In this document: positions 1-10,443 of the stretch, piece after piece
Numbering within the stretch: position 1 is the first letter of the stretch
Layout of the letters: each line of letters starts with the position of its first letter
Source of the DNA: Tubiluchus corallicola
Lineage: Eukaryota; Priapulida; Priapulimorpha; Priapulimorphida; Tubiluchidae
Direction of reading: 5' to 3'
Assembly (NCBI GenBank): GCA_030141605.1
Contig: JAQGDQ010000813.1
Span: forward strand, 64,001 to 93,018
DNA length: 29,018 bases
Notes under the pieces: model-generated
Seen by the model: the letters and a program-made list of their open reading frames with translations, nothing else
Databases searched by the model: none
What the model was told of the DNA's origin: nothing
Made by a program: the position numbers and the translations under genes

Positions 1-1660
1 TTTTAAAATCTCTGGTGTACACGTTTTCACATTTTTAGCCGTTGATGAGGAGAGACATTTTTAACTGTGCATTATGCTTCTAATCTCAAATCGTTTTTAA
101 CCTTAAATTTTCGCTTTTTAATGCGTTAGTGTACGCTGTGCAACATTTTTAACTGTATTGTTATTCTATGGGTCTGTTCAGCTATATATATATATATATC
201 TGACAGTGGCCATTGTGTGATTTTGCCTATTTTTAATACTTTTACCATCTGATTTTATTTCTGTTTTAACATTAGGTTTGGCTACTGTTTTCAATTTTGC
301 ATGAAATTAAAAGCTATTCATTGAAATAGCAACTGTTATGGCGCTTCTGTTTAGTGTATATGAACTGAACACACTTTTGAACTAGTTATTTTTATAATCA
401 AAATTTTATGACCGTGATGTATTTGAATTCTTTACTAAACCATTGGTGCTTACTAGGGTGCTAACATGGTAAATGTGTAAAGTATTTTTATAGTAATTAG
501 ACGTTGTGAGGTTCTCAAGCGCTATCTGAAAACTTGTAGTCAGATATCTTTTAAAAATAAGGCATTTTAAGATGTTAAGGCTGTCTGTATGGCAGCGAAT
601 TCAGGCTAGTGCTCAGAATCTTGTGCTTCCTAGTGAGAATACTAGTATTTCTAAATAGCAGGAGCAAAGTTGTACCATTGCAAGGGTGTTGTATTTTACG
701 AAAATCATGTTTTAAAAGAATCAAGCTAATGAACATTTTTAACAGTTTTTTGTAGTTTTATGAGACTAGAATGAGCATAAACTGCCGGATTGGAGACTTG
801 AGAATCTCTTATCGAGAATCTCTTAACGTTTTTTATGTAGCAAGTGTAAAATTTATGATGACGTCATTTATCATGTAGCCATTGTACTGTATATCGAACC
901 TATGCACGTCTTGTTATATTTTTATTGTAACTTGATTATGATTGTGTATTTGCTGTAATTTACTTGCGATGAAAAATCGTTGTTTACTTGCTGCCACACG
1001 AGATCTGGGCCAAGATTTGTTACCATGGCGATACAAAATACTCAAACAAATTTTGGATTCAGTCTCTCGTCGTTCATTTTCAGTACCTCGAATTTTGATT
1101 ATGCCGTTGGGCTATTTTCCTAGCCTCTTCTGTCACTGTATCTAACTTAGAAATAGCGAGCATTTAACATTTGTGTATATTGACGATTTTTGTGCAATAC
1201 TAGGATACCAAAGATTAGCATTTTCTACTTTTCCGATTGTTACTGCCATTTGTATACAGGGACGTAGAGGAGAGTTTAAGTTTTACGCATATTTATTAGC
1301 TTTATTTTGCCCAGCATACCCACAGCTTACTGTAGTGCAAGTAGCTTCCTTTTTAGGAAATTAGTCTTTGCAAGACCGCTTGTTTTTTGTAATTCATTCG
1401 TTTGATATCTCAGGGAGTTAGACGAGCCAAAGTTTTCCGGTGCAACGTTTGTGAGAATTGTGCGTTTACGACAGATTTTTTGTATTCAGTATAATTTTGA
1501 TGAATGTTGCCCATCTTACCGTCAGTGTTTAAATTTTGCTGTTGCTAGAGGAATAGTTTTAGTAACGAAAACGTGTTTTTATTGATTTTTCAACCAAGCT
1601 GCTAGCTATATTCCTTGTATGATGAAACTATTTGTATAAATATGAATATAATAATATATC
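1..1660 (+). other. Non-coding, T/G-skewed region; probable 3' UTR of a + strand gene to the left
   Basis: No ORF here looks coding: the two longest open stretches (near 942-1145 and 1173-1364) lack family features and begin at non-ATG codons. On the + strand T clearly exceeds A and G exceeds C, the usual skew of a transcribed 3' UTR in the sense direction. The 14-mer ACATTTTTAACTGT occurs near 54 and 143, with a close variant near 733. The skew flips near 1660. The assignment as a 3' UTR is inference; an unannotated lncRNA or plain intergenic DNA is possible. Confidence 0.35.
183..199. repeat. (TA)n microsatellite
   Basis: An uninterrupted run of about eight TA units, a short simple repeat inside the T-rich region. 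Confidence 0.85.
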
Positions 1661-4172
1661 TCCTCATCTCTTTATAAAAAAATGTTTGAAATATTTTTTC
1701 AGTATTCCTATATTGACAACTTCGTGACAAAAGGCAGTTTGTTTACAAAAAAACATTACCATAACTTTTCAATATTGTACTTTGATATACATATTTTTTA
1801 ATTGCACTGACTACATACAGTATACTTGTACATAAAATATATCACACACATATGTATAATGTATAAATGCATTATAGCTTTAATCTACAAAAGAAATACA
1901 CTAATAAAACACAAACGTTGTAGTATAAACAATGTGCACATGTAATAATATCATTTTTGTACAATAATAATAGTAACAAATACAATAGCAATAAATAGAA
2001 AAAGGTAAAATGCTAATGTTGTTCTTATGTGTACAGAACATTTACCCATTTACTATGGTTCATTACTTTTTGGCTTGTCAGGGGAGTACGTGAATGTTAA
2101 TTTTTTTCATTTATAGATTTAAAGCTCCATAGAATCGCATACAGTCCAAGATACCGATGCATTAAAGTTCAGTTTTCGCTGCACAGTAATATTGCATCAT
2201 GTCTTTCATTTTGAAGTTCAATAAAAATTGTTGCTTGCAGCGGTTGTTGGCAGCTGTCTCCATAAAATTACTAAACCATTTACAAAAAAAATTGACGTTT
2301 CACAGCACAAGTGAAATTGAATGGAAGATTGTTTAAAAAATGATGAATATTTGCAAATGGCTTCTGATTTTTCAATAAAAATTACGCATCCGTCATGGAT
2401 ACAATATGCCAAAAGTTTGTTGGAAGTTTCTTTAATGACATAATGTGAACCAACAAATACTGAACAGTTTCACAAGATCAAAACATTAATTTCATACGTA
2501 GTATTTAAAAGTATTTGAGCGTTAGTCTAACGTTTAAGTGATGGATCATAATTTCGAAAAAAATAAAAAAAGATTAATGTAATCTTGTTGAGACTTGTCC
2601 TCCTGTGTGTAATGCTTTTAGTAAAATTCAGTAAATAAAAATATTATAAAAGTGAAATATAGGCTTGTATTTAAATTATAACTTCGCATATAAAAGAAAA
2701 TGAAGCTGTTAGACAGTAATACGATAAAGCAATTATTGTGATCTGAGCAATACAGATTTCATTTCCTTTTAAAGTAACAGTGAATTTCTACAGGGAAAAG
2801 TATTTTATGGAAAGAAAATGTATATAAAATACAACTACAAAAAAAGCACTCCGTACAGCTATGAAAACCAAAATTATTCTCTAAAATACAGCGTATATAA
2901 TTACGCATCAAATTTTTCATACTAAGAATGTTTTTATGTACTTCACAAGTAACAAATAACAATTTACACGTATTTTTACAAGTATGCTAAATTACGATTC
3001 TAGAATATAAAAATTTACATATAGCATTTTTATTACATATAAGTATGATAATTTCAAATACTGATTTTACTATAATAAAATAATTACAATGCAAAATAAT
3101 ATACAAGGCCATGATGCTAGATTTGACATAACTATTAACATGCTAAAACTCTTACATAAACATGGAATGGAAACAGTTACTTCTAAAACAGACAAACATT
3201 TATCTACAACATTATAAGATTAACCTGTATATAAAACTTAGAAAATAATAATAATAATAATATAAAGTTAAAAGGCAAATAGACAATTGACTACAGCAAA
3301 GTAATAATCTACAGGTCCTGTAAATAATTATCATGCGTGAAATTTTGCTTCTTACATGCAAACAAACATTTACAAACTAAACCTGCATGTTACAAAAATT
3401 TCACACTTTGGTTGGCAGGAAAAGTACAAGAGAAAATCATGCTGAACAATAAACATAGTTCAATAAACAGTAACAAACTAGTTGTTCTCATTCTGTACTG
3501 AGAATGTGTTTGTTTTAAGCGAAACACCATTAGTCCCAAAATGTCTGCCAATTACTTCATTTTTACGTTTACCCTGCAACGTATGTGCAGTAGATGTGAG
3601 CATTCTCTACCAGAAAGTGAACTCGAATCAAACCGAATTCGAATTCAGTTTTAAAGATTTTCGAATCATTAATAATAAAATGCAGTCTTGCAGGGATCAT
3701 ATATATATCACTTGATTTTATCTGAAGTAAAAACACTAATAACTTGTTTAAAGATTGGGCAACGAAGTCGCATTCTAATATGTGCTGATTGCATGCTGGT
3801 TCAGACATTTTAATGATAAAGAACACATGTAGTCGAAGTTGTGAATTATTCAAATCTGTTCAAGTGCTAACGTTTGATGCTCACGGCCATCAGAAATTAA
3901 AATGCAACAACATCTAAAAATATTTGCCATGTTATAACTACAATCCATACTGATAGAAATGCTAAAAAAAGAAGATGTTCATTTATTCTAGCCAAGACAA
4001 GTTTCACTTATTCTGTAGACTTTTTCTAATGGACAAAAAACTATGAAATATAACAATAAATATACAGAATAACTTCAAGCAACATGCCATCGTACATTGA
4101 CACATTAAAGAAGATGTTTTATAAATGAAATGAAATCATAAATCACATTCATAAGAAAGATGTATCAACTGC
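1661..4172 (-). other. Probable long 3' UTR / downstream flank of the minus-strand spliced gene
   Basis: This stretch follows the stop codon at 4173-4175 of the minus-strand gene. It is A-rich and C over G on the + strand, so T-rich and G over C in the sense of that gene, mirroring 1-1660. No ORF longer than about 94 codons is present and none shows domain features. Several reverse-strand AATAAA matches (TTTATT on +, for example near 3975 and 1578) could be polyadenylation signals, but I cannot choose among them. The 3' UTR reading is inferred from position and skew. Confidence 0.35.
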
Positions 4173-4501
4173 CTATACACATCCGTATTCATACCAGACA
4201 GAATTTGCTGGTTTCCCGCTCTCCTTGTTTGTTTCAGGATCTCCAGCACCCGTTCCGTCACCGGCCTGCGGAATGTTGGAATTGTTCCTGGTCTCGTTGC
4301 CATTGTTTTCCACACTGCGACGTATCTGATCGGTTGACTCAATGTTGTGAATGATTTGCGATGTGCTCTTGTCTCCGACCATGCCGTAACGGCGTCTGTC
4401 TAGACTGCGAACGTCGCCAGTTTGACTTTCCCGTCGGGGGTTGTTCACGTTGGAAGAGCTGCGGCTGTGCGGTCGATTGAACATGGTATCACTTTCGTAA
4501 C
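4173..4501 (-). CDS. Terminal coding exon of a minus-strand gene (unrecognised protein, disordered C-terminal tail)
   Basis: Read on the minus strand, a good acceptor (TGTCCAG at 4502-4508) opens the exon at 4501, in phase 1. The first two bases, GT, complete a Gly codon begun by the previous exon. The exon encodes about 109 residues rich in Ser, Arg, Asn and Gly, beginning YESDTMFNRPHSRSSSN and ending VWYEYGCV before a TAG at 4173-4175. There is no hydrophobic segment, so this looks like an intrinsically disordered, probably cytoplasmic tail with many basic and phosphorylatable residues. I do not recognise the family. The exact phase match with the exon at 5786-6010 is the main reason to accept it. 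Confidence 0.7.
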
Positions 4502-5785
4502 CTGGACATGTTATGATGATACATTACTCATGTAAATTAGCAAAAGAAACTGAGGAAGAGGTTGCTATTGATGCATTTGTTTCAAACCTGTTTTTGTACA
4601 ATCTATCAGGATTTTGCTCTGCTAGCGAAGTATATTTTTCTAGGGACAAGTTAAGTATGTTGTTGAGCTTGCAGATTAAATGTTAAGTACACATAATTTG
4701 CTTTGCCCACTAGGTTAGTATGTTTTTGGTGAACAACTGTAAAAAAACCCAGACTGCATCGCCACTTAAAATGTAACGGTCAATAAAATCTCACATTACA
4801 CAACTTGCAAAAGAAATTTTACTTATAAAACACTACGACTTTTTTCAAATGCAGTTAATATTCCGGTCCAAGAATATGTAACAAAAATTTGGAATGCCAC
4901 ATAGCAAGGTGCAATGACATGAGTATTTGAAATGCCACATCCCCAAGGTGGAGTGACATGAGTATTTGGAATGCCACATCCCCAAGGTGGAGTGACATGA
5001 GTATTTGGAATGCCACATCCCCAAGGTGGAGTGACATGAGTATTTGGAATGCCACATCCCACCGTGGAGTGACATGAGTACTTGGAATGCCACATCCCCA
5101 AGGTGGAGTGACATGAGTATTTGGAATGCCACATCCCACCGTGGAGTGACATGAGTACTTGGAATGCCACATGCCAAGGTGGAATGACATGAGTATTTGG
5201 AATGCCACATCCCAAAGTGGAGTGACATGAGTATTTGGAATGCCACGTCCCACAGTTGAGTGACATGAGTATTTGGAATGTCACATCGCAAGGTGGAGTG
5301 ACATGAGTATTTGGAATGCCACATCCCAAGGTGGAGTGACATGAGTATTCGCAGTATCACATCCTAAGGTGGAGCGAAATGAATATTTGGAATGCCACAT
5401 CCCAAGGTGGAGTGACATGAGTATTTGGAATGCCACATATCAAGGTGGAGTGACATGAGTATTTGGAATGCCACATATCAAGGTGGAGTGACATGAGTAT
5501 TTGGAATGCCACATATCAAGGTGGAGCGAAATGAATATTTGGAATGCCACATCCCAAAGTGTATTGTCGGGCAAATTATCCTAATGTCAAGACCGAACAA
5601 GGAATGAAATCATAAACAATTAGGTTAATGTACTCATTCAAACGACGAACAGAATACACTGCACAGTAATAAAAAAGGTATAGTAGAACAAGACTTCTCT
5701 GAAAAAACTCAGATTTTGAACGTGACTGACTTCAAGAGCAACATCAAAAAACCAACTGTGATACCCATATATTTCATAAGTTTAC
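4502..5785 (-). other. Intron of the minus-strand gene, carrying a minisatellite
   Basis: Bounded by donor CAG|GTAAAC (exon end at 5786) and acceptor TGTCCAG (exon start at 4501). It is phase 1. Apart from the minisatellite at about 4886-5565 I see no coding or RNA feature in it. Confidence 0.7.
4886..5565. repeat. Minisatellite, 38-39 bp unit, about 17 copies
   Basis: A tandem array whose unit contains TGACATGAGTATTTGGAATG followed by CCACATCCCCAAGGTGGAG. Successive GAGTATTTG motifs are spaced 38-39 bp from about 4918 to 5538. Variants occur in sub-blocks: two copies read CACCGTGGAG with GTACTTGG, three adjacent copies read CACATATCAAGG, and two read GCGAAATGAATATTTGG. Because 39 is a multiple of three, long reading frames run through the array on the minus strand. 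They are by-products of the repeat and not genes. The array lies wholly inside an intron. Confidence 0.95.
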
Positions 5786-6010
5786 CTGTCGTATGCGGAG
5801 TAGCATGAGACACTTTTGGTGTAGAGGTCCTCACAATCATGCCTGGTTCTTCAGCTATATGCTTCAGACTGGCACCACTGAGTCGGGAACTTTTAGGTTC
5901 ACTGGTTCTGTTGCTATGGCGCATCACGACGGTCGATGCGGGTTCATTCGAGTCCGTTTTCTGACTTGGGCGTCTTCCGGGCATTTCTTCAAGTGGTACA
6001 TTGTCATAAT
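5786..6010 (-). CDS. Internal coding exon of the minus-strand gene
   Basis: Acceptor TTTCTTACAG precedes the exon and donor GTAAAC follows it. The exon is 225 bp and both flanking introns are phase 1, so it is symmetric. It encodes about 75 residues starting YDNVPLEEMPGRRPSQ and ending HATPHTTG with the next exon. It is rich in Ser, Thr, Pro and basic residues, with no hydrophobic stretch, and is likely disordered. The in-frame ATG at 5984 is internal and not a start, because the frame continues cleanly upstream through the splice junction. I cannot name the family; the bipartite run of basic and Ser residues could carry kinase or 14-3-3 type sites, but that is speculation. Confidence 0.72.
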
Positions 6011-6727
6011 CTGTAAGAAACCAAAGAAGAAAATTAAAAAACTGAGCAATACAGACTTTCTAATTACAGTTCTGATTCAGAAGCTGTTTAGTGTTTATTT
6101 GGTAAAAATTATTTCACTCGTCATTGGAGAACGGTTCTTGCCTGCTCTTAAGATAGTCGAATAGTTAAATTAGTTGTCCAGACATAAGATAAAAATTTTG
6201 AAACATTAGAAAATTGGAAACAGAACTAAATAGGCTGATGTTAATGAAACCAGAAACTACAGAATTGCCATGTACCACAAATGCCTTACCATAACAAAAA
6301 TAAATTTCAGTTAGCAGATCATCAGAAAACTAAAGCTAGAAGCAAGAGCCACACATCCTCACACGGCCACCTACTCACTACCCAGGTACAGCAGGAAGAT
6401 GGGTCATATTTATAAATTATAACTTTTAGATAAAGGTATACTATACAAGCAGCAACAAACCGAGAAAAGAGACTGACTGGCTAGGGGCAAAAACTAGAAC
6501 AGGACCGGCAAAAATTCTGTTGGGATTCCAAAATTTTTTAGGTAATTATATTGCTGATTAAAGGGGTGATTTCAACTATTTTTACCTGGAAGAAACGATC
6601 TGCTGCATTTTTAGCTCAAAGGTAAGTGCAGCATGATGCCTGACCACAAGGCATCCTTGGTGATTATAACAATTAACATAAGTATCAAAAACGTTTATTG
6701 ACCAAATGCTAAAAGATCAGAACTTAC
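6011..6727 (-). other. Intron of the minus-strand gene
   Basis: Phase 1 intron from donor GTAAGT (directly left of 6728) to acceptor TTTCTTACAG (directly right of 6010). I see no coding, RNA or clear repeat feature inside it. Confidence 0.68.
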
Positions 6728-6841
6728 AGCTGATTCTATTTGAAGCAGCATCGCTTGTTCCCAAAACATTAACAGCTTCCCTGCTCCGAGTTTTGTATGA
6801 TTTCCAGTTGTCCGATGGAATGTCGCTGCTTGAAAAACTTT
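6728..6841 (-). CDS. Upstream coding exon of the minus-strand gene (5' part of the gene not seen)
   Basis: Acceptor TTCTTTCTTTCAG opens the exon at 6841 and a consensus donor GTAAGT closes it at 6728. It is 114 bp and phase 1 on both sides. It encodes about 38 residues including SFSSSDIPSDNWKSYKTRSR and VNVLGTSDAASNRIS; the last T joins AT of the next exon to make Tyr. There is no start codon, so more exons must lie upstream, to the right. I found no convincing candidate between 6842 and the LINE. They may be beyond the receptor array, which would then sit inside an intron of this gene. Confidence 0.62.
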
Positions 6842-7321
6842 CTGAAAGAAAGAATTCAAAACTAAAATGATAACTGCCTAAGTCTGGCTTACAGATTCTT
6901 AAAAACATGGTTTTAATACCATCAACTTCACAAGTGGAAATGATTGTTGAACACCGATGGTACAAATAGAAAAAATATTTTTATGTTTTAGACTTAAGAC
7001 TTTACTTCAAACGTAAAGTTCATATACAGAACAAACAATAACTACACTAAATCACGCAAAACTTATAAAAAACATAAATAAAGGCATAAAAATTCAAGAT
7101 TACGTTAACGATAAAAAATAGCAAGCACGTTCGAGCCAGGACACTAAAGAACATTACACTAAAGAACATGCAAACGGTATGTAGGAAGCTTCTACAGTGA
7201 TGTGGGATGTATGTGACCGCAGAAACCGAGCTGTCCGAAGGCCGAGTTTGCGAAAAATTGAGGCTAAAAGTCACGCGGGATCTCAGCATAGGTTTTTTAA
7301 AATGTAAAAAGTATTTGATCA
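6842..7321. other. Non-coding stretch upstream of the minus-strand exon
   Basis: AT-rich sequence with no supported gene. A hydrophobic minus-strand reading frame at 7047-7322 has no family features and runs into a probable transposon end, so I do not accept it. Confidence 0.5.
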
Positions 7322-7440
7322 TAGGTCCCTTATATGCGAGGTAATTTACCTGGGTTTCTATTACGCGGGACCTGAAGATATTGTCCCTTATAACCGAAAG
7401 TCCCTTGAATCCGAGTACCTTATACCCGAATTTGACTGTA
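7322..7440. mobile_element. Probable end of a pogo/Tigger-like DNA transposon
   Basis: Read on the minus strand the segment begins TA-CAGTCAAATTCGGGTATAAGG and continues with four imperfect repeats of the form TTCGGNTATAAGGGA. Termini starting CAGT and built of degenerate TATAA/CGAA/GGGAC repeats next to a TA target are typical of Tigger/pogo-type Tc1-mariner elements. I see no matching opposite end and no transposase here, so it is a solo end or a decayed non-autonomous copy. The family call rests on recall of such termini. Confidence 0.45.
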
Positions 7441-7589
7441 TGCGTTTACATACAAGTTATGAGTCACGCAAAAGCTTGTTTGAGGTTTCTTGATTTTGTT
7501 AACTGCAAACAGAACATAGATTTGAATGCCTCTAGACTGAATGTTGCATCACAAAAATTCTGCTCGCCTAATTATATATTTTGTTCTAG

Positions 7590-7785
7590 CCTTGTTTAGA
7601 TTTTTTAGTTTCGCCTTGAGAAGATTTTTGTTACTGTTGCTTGGTATATGTTTTGCTTTAAACTGAATTTTGTTTTTGCTCTTGAGTTTGATTTTGTTGC
7701 TTTTGTGTGATATAATTTTTGCCCTTAGTTGAATCCTGTTTTGATTTGCTTGTGATAATTTCTTTTGATTTCAGTTGAATTGCGT
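7590..7785. repeat. Degenerate T-rich tandem repeat
   Basis: Imperfect units of roughly 25-46 bp recur, each with TTTTGTT or TTTTGAT, then TTGCTTTTG or TTGCTTGTG, and ending in AGTTGAA, AACTGAA or AGTTTGA. The strand is strongly T-rich with almost no C. It may be an old minisatellite or part of a transposon. Confidence 0.5.
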
Positions 7786-7789
7786 TCGT

Positions 7790-7961
7790 TTTATAAAAGT
7801 GTCATCACCCTGTGAATAAACTTGTATTTTTAATAAGGGGCAGCTGACCAAGTGACCAATAGGTCTTTCGCTGCTCCTTCTCGGCTGCAATGAAATATAA
7901 AAATAATAATGATGAATTTTAACTGCTATTGAGAAAATAAAATTGAATTGAATTGAATTGT
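7790..7961 (+). mobile_element. Possible 3' tail of a LINE or SINE ending in (AATTG)n
   Basis: The segment holds GGGGCAGCTGACCAAGTGAC and AATGAAATATAAAAATAATA and ends in four AATTG units at 7941-7960. A 3' end with a short simple-repeat tail of this kind is common in non-LTR elements. No coding part is present, so the family is unresolved. Confidence 0.35.
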
Positions 7962-7966
7962 ATGGC

Positions 7967-7971
7967 CACAC

Positions 7972-8026
<55 letters not shown>
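7967..8026. repeat. (CA)n microsatellite
   Basis: Nearly perfect CA dinucleotide run of about 60 bp with one G interruption near 7976. Reading frames through it on either strand (His-Thr or Cys-Val repeats) are artefacts. Confidence 0.97.
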
Positions 8027-8029
<3 letters not shown>

Positions 8030-8104
8030 ATTGCTAACCTGCACACTGAACAGCACTTACTTCATTTTTTGCATGAATCTAGTGTTTTTGTAGAAGCTAT
8101 AGAT

Positions 8105-8221
8105 CCAGGGGCCGGTTTCACAAAGCTGTCACCAAGTTAACGATGCCATTATTACATTTACTTAGCTAGTGATAACGACGTCGTTAAGTTATTCAAGGCT
8201 TTGTGAAACTGTGTCCAGCCT
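8105..8221. mobile_element. Short foldback MITE
   Basis: The ends are inverted copies: GCCGGTTTCACAAAGC near 8111-8126 and GCTTTGTGAAAC near 8198-8209. The interior also pairs in part (AAGTTAACGATG against CGTCGTTAAGTT). TATA lies at 8098-8101 and again at 8221-8224, compatible with a target duplication. There is no coding capacity. Small elements with GGTTTCACAAAGC ends are widespread in animals; this is the basis of the call. Confidence 0.6.
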
Positions 8222-8267
8222 ATAATTATTATCTTCGTTTATACAGAATTTTAGGCTACAGGTCTCT

Positions 8268-9645
8268 AACGTCAGAAGAACTACGAATCAGCATTCACTT
8301 TTTAATTGCATTATCAAAAATCATCATATTACATAAGAAAGGCGACAAGACCAACATTAAGCACTATCGGCCAATCAGCTTGCTATCACACCTTTACAAG
8401 CTGTTCACCAGAGTACTGCAAAATAGAATAGAAAACCAGTTAGATGGATACCAACCCGGGAGCAAGCTGGTTTTAGATGCAGTTATTCTACTATGATCAT
8501 CTCTACTCAATAAATCATCGGATATGGAATTGTAAAGAATATAACATCAAATTGAATATTGGGTACATAGACTTTGAAAAGGCCTTCGACTCGGTGGAAC
8601 ACGAAGCTTTTCTTGGTACCTTAACAAACGTCGGTGTCAACAAGATCTACATTGATATATTGAGGAATATGTGCACAAACTCAACAGCAAAAATCCACAT
8701 TGAAGACGAGGTCTCATCAACCATTCCAATTCAGAGAGGAGTCTGGCAGGGAGATCCTATATCTCCAAACCTTTTCATGGCTGCATTACAAGAAGTGTTT
8801 TCAAAAACGAACGTCGATGACTTTGGTATAGTAGCTCATGGTGAGAGCATTAGTAATCTCCGCTTCGCAGATGATATTGCCTTATTCGCAAATGATCTGA
8901 ATAATCTCGAGGAACAGTTGAACGATTTAGACGAGCAGTGCTGAGGAATTGGCCTTAAAATGCACCGAGGAAAAACAAAGGCAATGACCAACTATCGTAC
9001 TAGAGAGAAGGTTAACATTGGACAAGATGAGATAGAACACGTGGAGAGTTATAAATATTTAGGGCAGGAGATCAGAATGGAACATCAGATGGACCACGAG
9101 ATATCTAACAGAATGAATGCTGGTTGGGCTTTATACTCAAAGTATAAAGATATTATATCAAACAGATGTATTCCAACTTGTCTAAAGAGAAAGATTTGGA
9201 ATCAGTGTACATTGCTGGTGGTGACATATGGTTGGCAAACTTGGTATTTGATGAAGTTGCAGAAAAAGTGGTTACGGACATTCCAGAGAGCGGTCGAGCG
9301 GTATAATGGTAAATGTTTCGTTGAAAGACAGGATTAAGCATGAAAAGATTCAAAAGCAAACAAAAACAACAGACATTCTTGAATTTTGTCGCGAAAATGA
9401 AATGGAAATGGGCTGGCATGTGGCTAGATTTAAAGACAATAGATGGACTAAGCGGTTAACAGACTGGTATCCTTATAATGGGAGAAGAAATCCTGGATGT
9501 CCACCAACAAGATGGCACAATGAACTTGTGAAATATCAGAAAATTAGTTGGCAGAGTGACGCCCAAGGCAAGACATTATAGCCAGCTAGGGAAGAGGGAT
9601 TCATCCAGCAGTGGATGAGCATATCCTGATGATGATGATGAATTG
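8268..9645 (+). pseudogene. Dead 5'-truncated non-LTR retrotransposon (RTE-like LINE), reverse transcriptase and C-terminal region
   Basis: Reverse-transcriptase motifs appear in order: HKKGD and YRPISLL (about 8335-8385), IDFEKAFDSVEH (about 8567-8602), RGVWQGDPISPNLF (about 8736-8780), and the catalytic box FADDIALFA (about 8863-8890). After these come KTKAMTN, YKYLGQEI, and a downstream HVAR...RWTKRLTDW...PPTRW segment seen in RTE-type endonuclease/reverse transcriptases. The 5' part with the AP endonuclease is missing. The frame is broken by shifts near 8450, near 8490, near 9305 and near 9410, and by an in-frame TGA at 8942-8944. The copy ends in a short (TGA)n run at about 9628-9641, a typical RTE 3' end. 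It cannot encode an active enzyme. The clade is named from recall and a neighbouring LINE clade is possible. Confidence 0.85.
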
Positions 9646-10174
9646 CCTCATACAATTTAAAAAAAAAGTTTTGGACAAATACAAGTGTTATGAAGCTGAA
9701 AAATACAGCTAAGTTTTAGTGCAAAGTTTTACAGCAACCTCAATGACTGACGAATGTAATACCATTAATTTTTACACAGTATTTTATTTAAGCTGCACAA
9801 TGCTAGAGGTCTACATGTGACAATAAGATACAACCAAAACTGCCTCCTGAAACTGAGATACCACTATTTTATTTATTTATTGCAAACCTAATCAGCAGGT
9901 ATATCAACACAACCATAGTGCAAAAACAGATTTTGTTACCAAAGCTTAAGGGCCCCAAGGTATAGGAGCCCTAGGCTGCAGCCCATACTAGCCCATAGGA
10001 TAATCCGACCCTGGCTCATGAGTCATACACTAGTTTACATGAATTCAGATTTAACTGGACGAAAGGATTACATTCCATGGGTACCCAAAGCTGCTTATTA
10101 CAAAGCATTACTAAACAGTCATTGATGCCGTTCCAGTTTCTGAAAATGACCAATTGGACAAAGTACTACAGTTA
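9646..10174. other. Non-coding flank between the LINE and the receptor array; possible repeat fragment
   Basis: No gene is seen. A GC-richer stretch at about 9950-10015 (GGGCCCCAAGGTATAGGAGC and following) stands out from its AT-rich surroundings and may be a transposon fragment, but I cannot assign it. Homology to the flanks of genes 4 and 7 begins near 10175. Confidence 0.4.
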
Positions 10175-10443
10175 GATTAATGTAAGCAAATAAACGAATT
10201 CTACACCGGCTTCCTTTTCAATACAAGAGATCACTAAAAGCTGATATCCACGCATGTACATATTTATTTGCCGTTAAAAGGCATTTGCAGAAATTTGACC
10301 TAGTTACAGCCCATTTACTGATACACTAGACTGAACAATAATGCACATCATTAATGTTACGGTAAATTTAGCTATATAAATCAAGGATCGACAATAATTA
10401 TTTTCAGTTACTTTTAAAGTGAGAAATGCAGTAATGCTACATT
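10175..10443 (+). repeat. Type A upstream region, copy 1
   Basis: Aligns by eye with 17640-17899 and 25425-25660: all three share CGNATTCTACAC-like starts, AGCTGATATNNACGCATGT, TTAAAAGGC and AATGCAGTNATGCTAC just before the TATA box. It is the distal promoter region of the type A genes. Homology to the other copies stops to the left at about 10175, marking the left edge of the duplicated array. Confidence 0.75.

Noticed and set aside
942-1364. Two short + strand ORFs in the left flank
   Set aside because: They start at non-ATG codons and have no domain, no neighbour support and only the T-rich composition of the surrounding non-coding DNA.
4823-5360. Long minus-strand ORFs with repeated HSKYSCHST-like or IPNTHVTPP-like units
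   Set aside because: They are produced by the 39 bp minisatellite, whose length is a multiple of three, and all lie inside an intron.
7047-7322. Hydrophobic minus-strand ORF of 91 codons as a possible upstream exon of the minus-strand gene
   Set aside because: No splice sites fit the required phase and the sequence abuts a transposon-like end; hydrophobicity follows from the AT-rich composition.
7771-8140. Cys-Val and His-Thr repeat proteins around the (CA)n tract
   Set aside because: Artefacts of translating the microsatellite.
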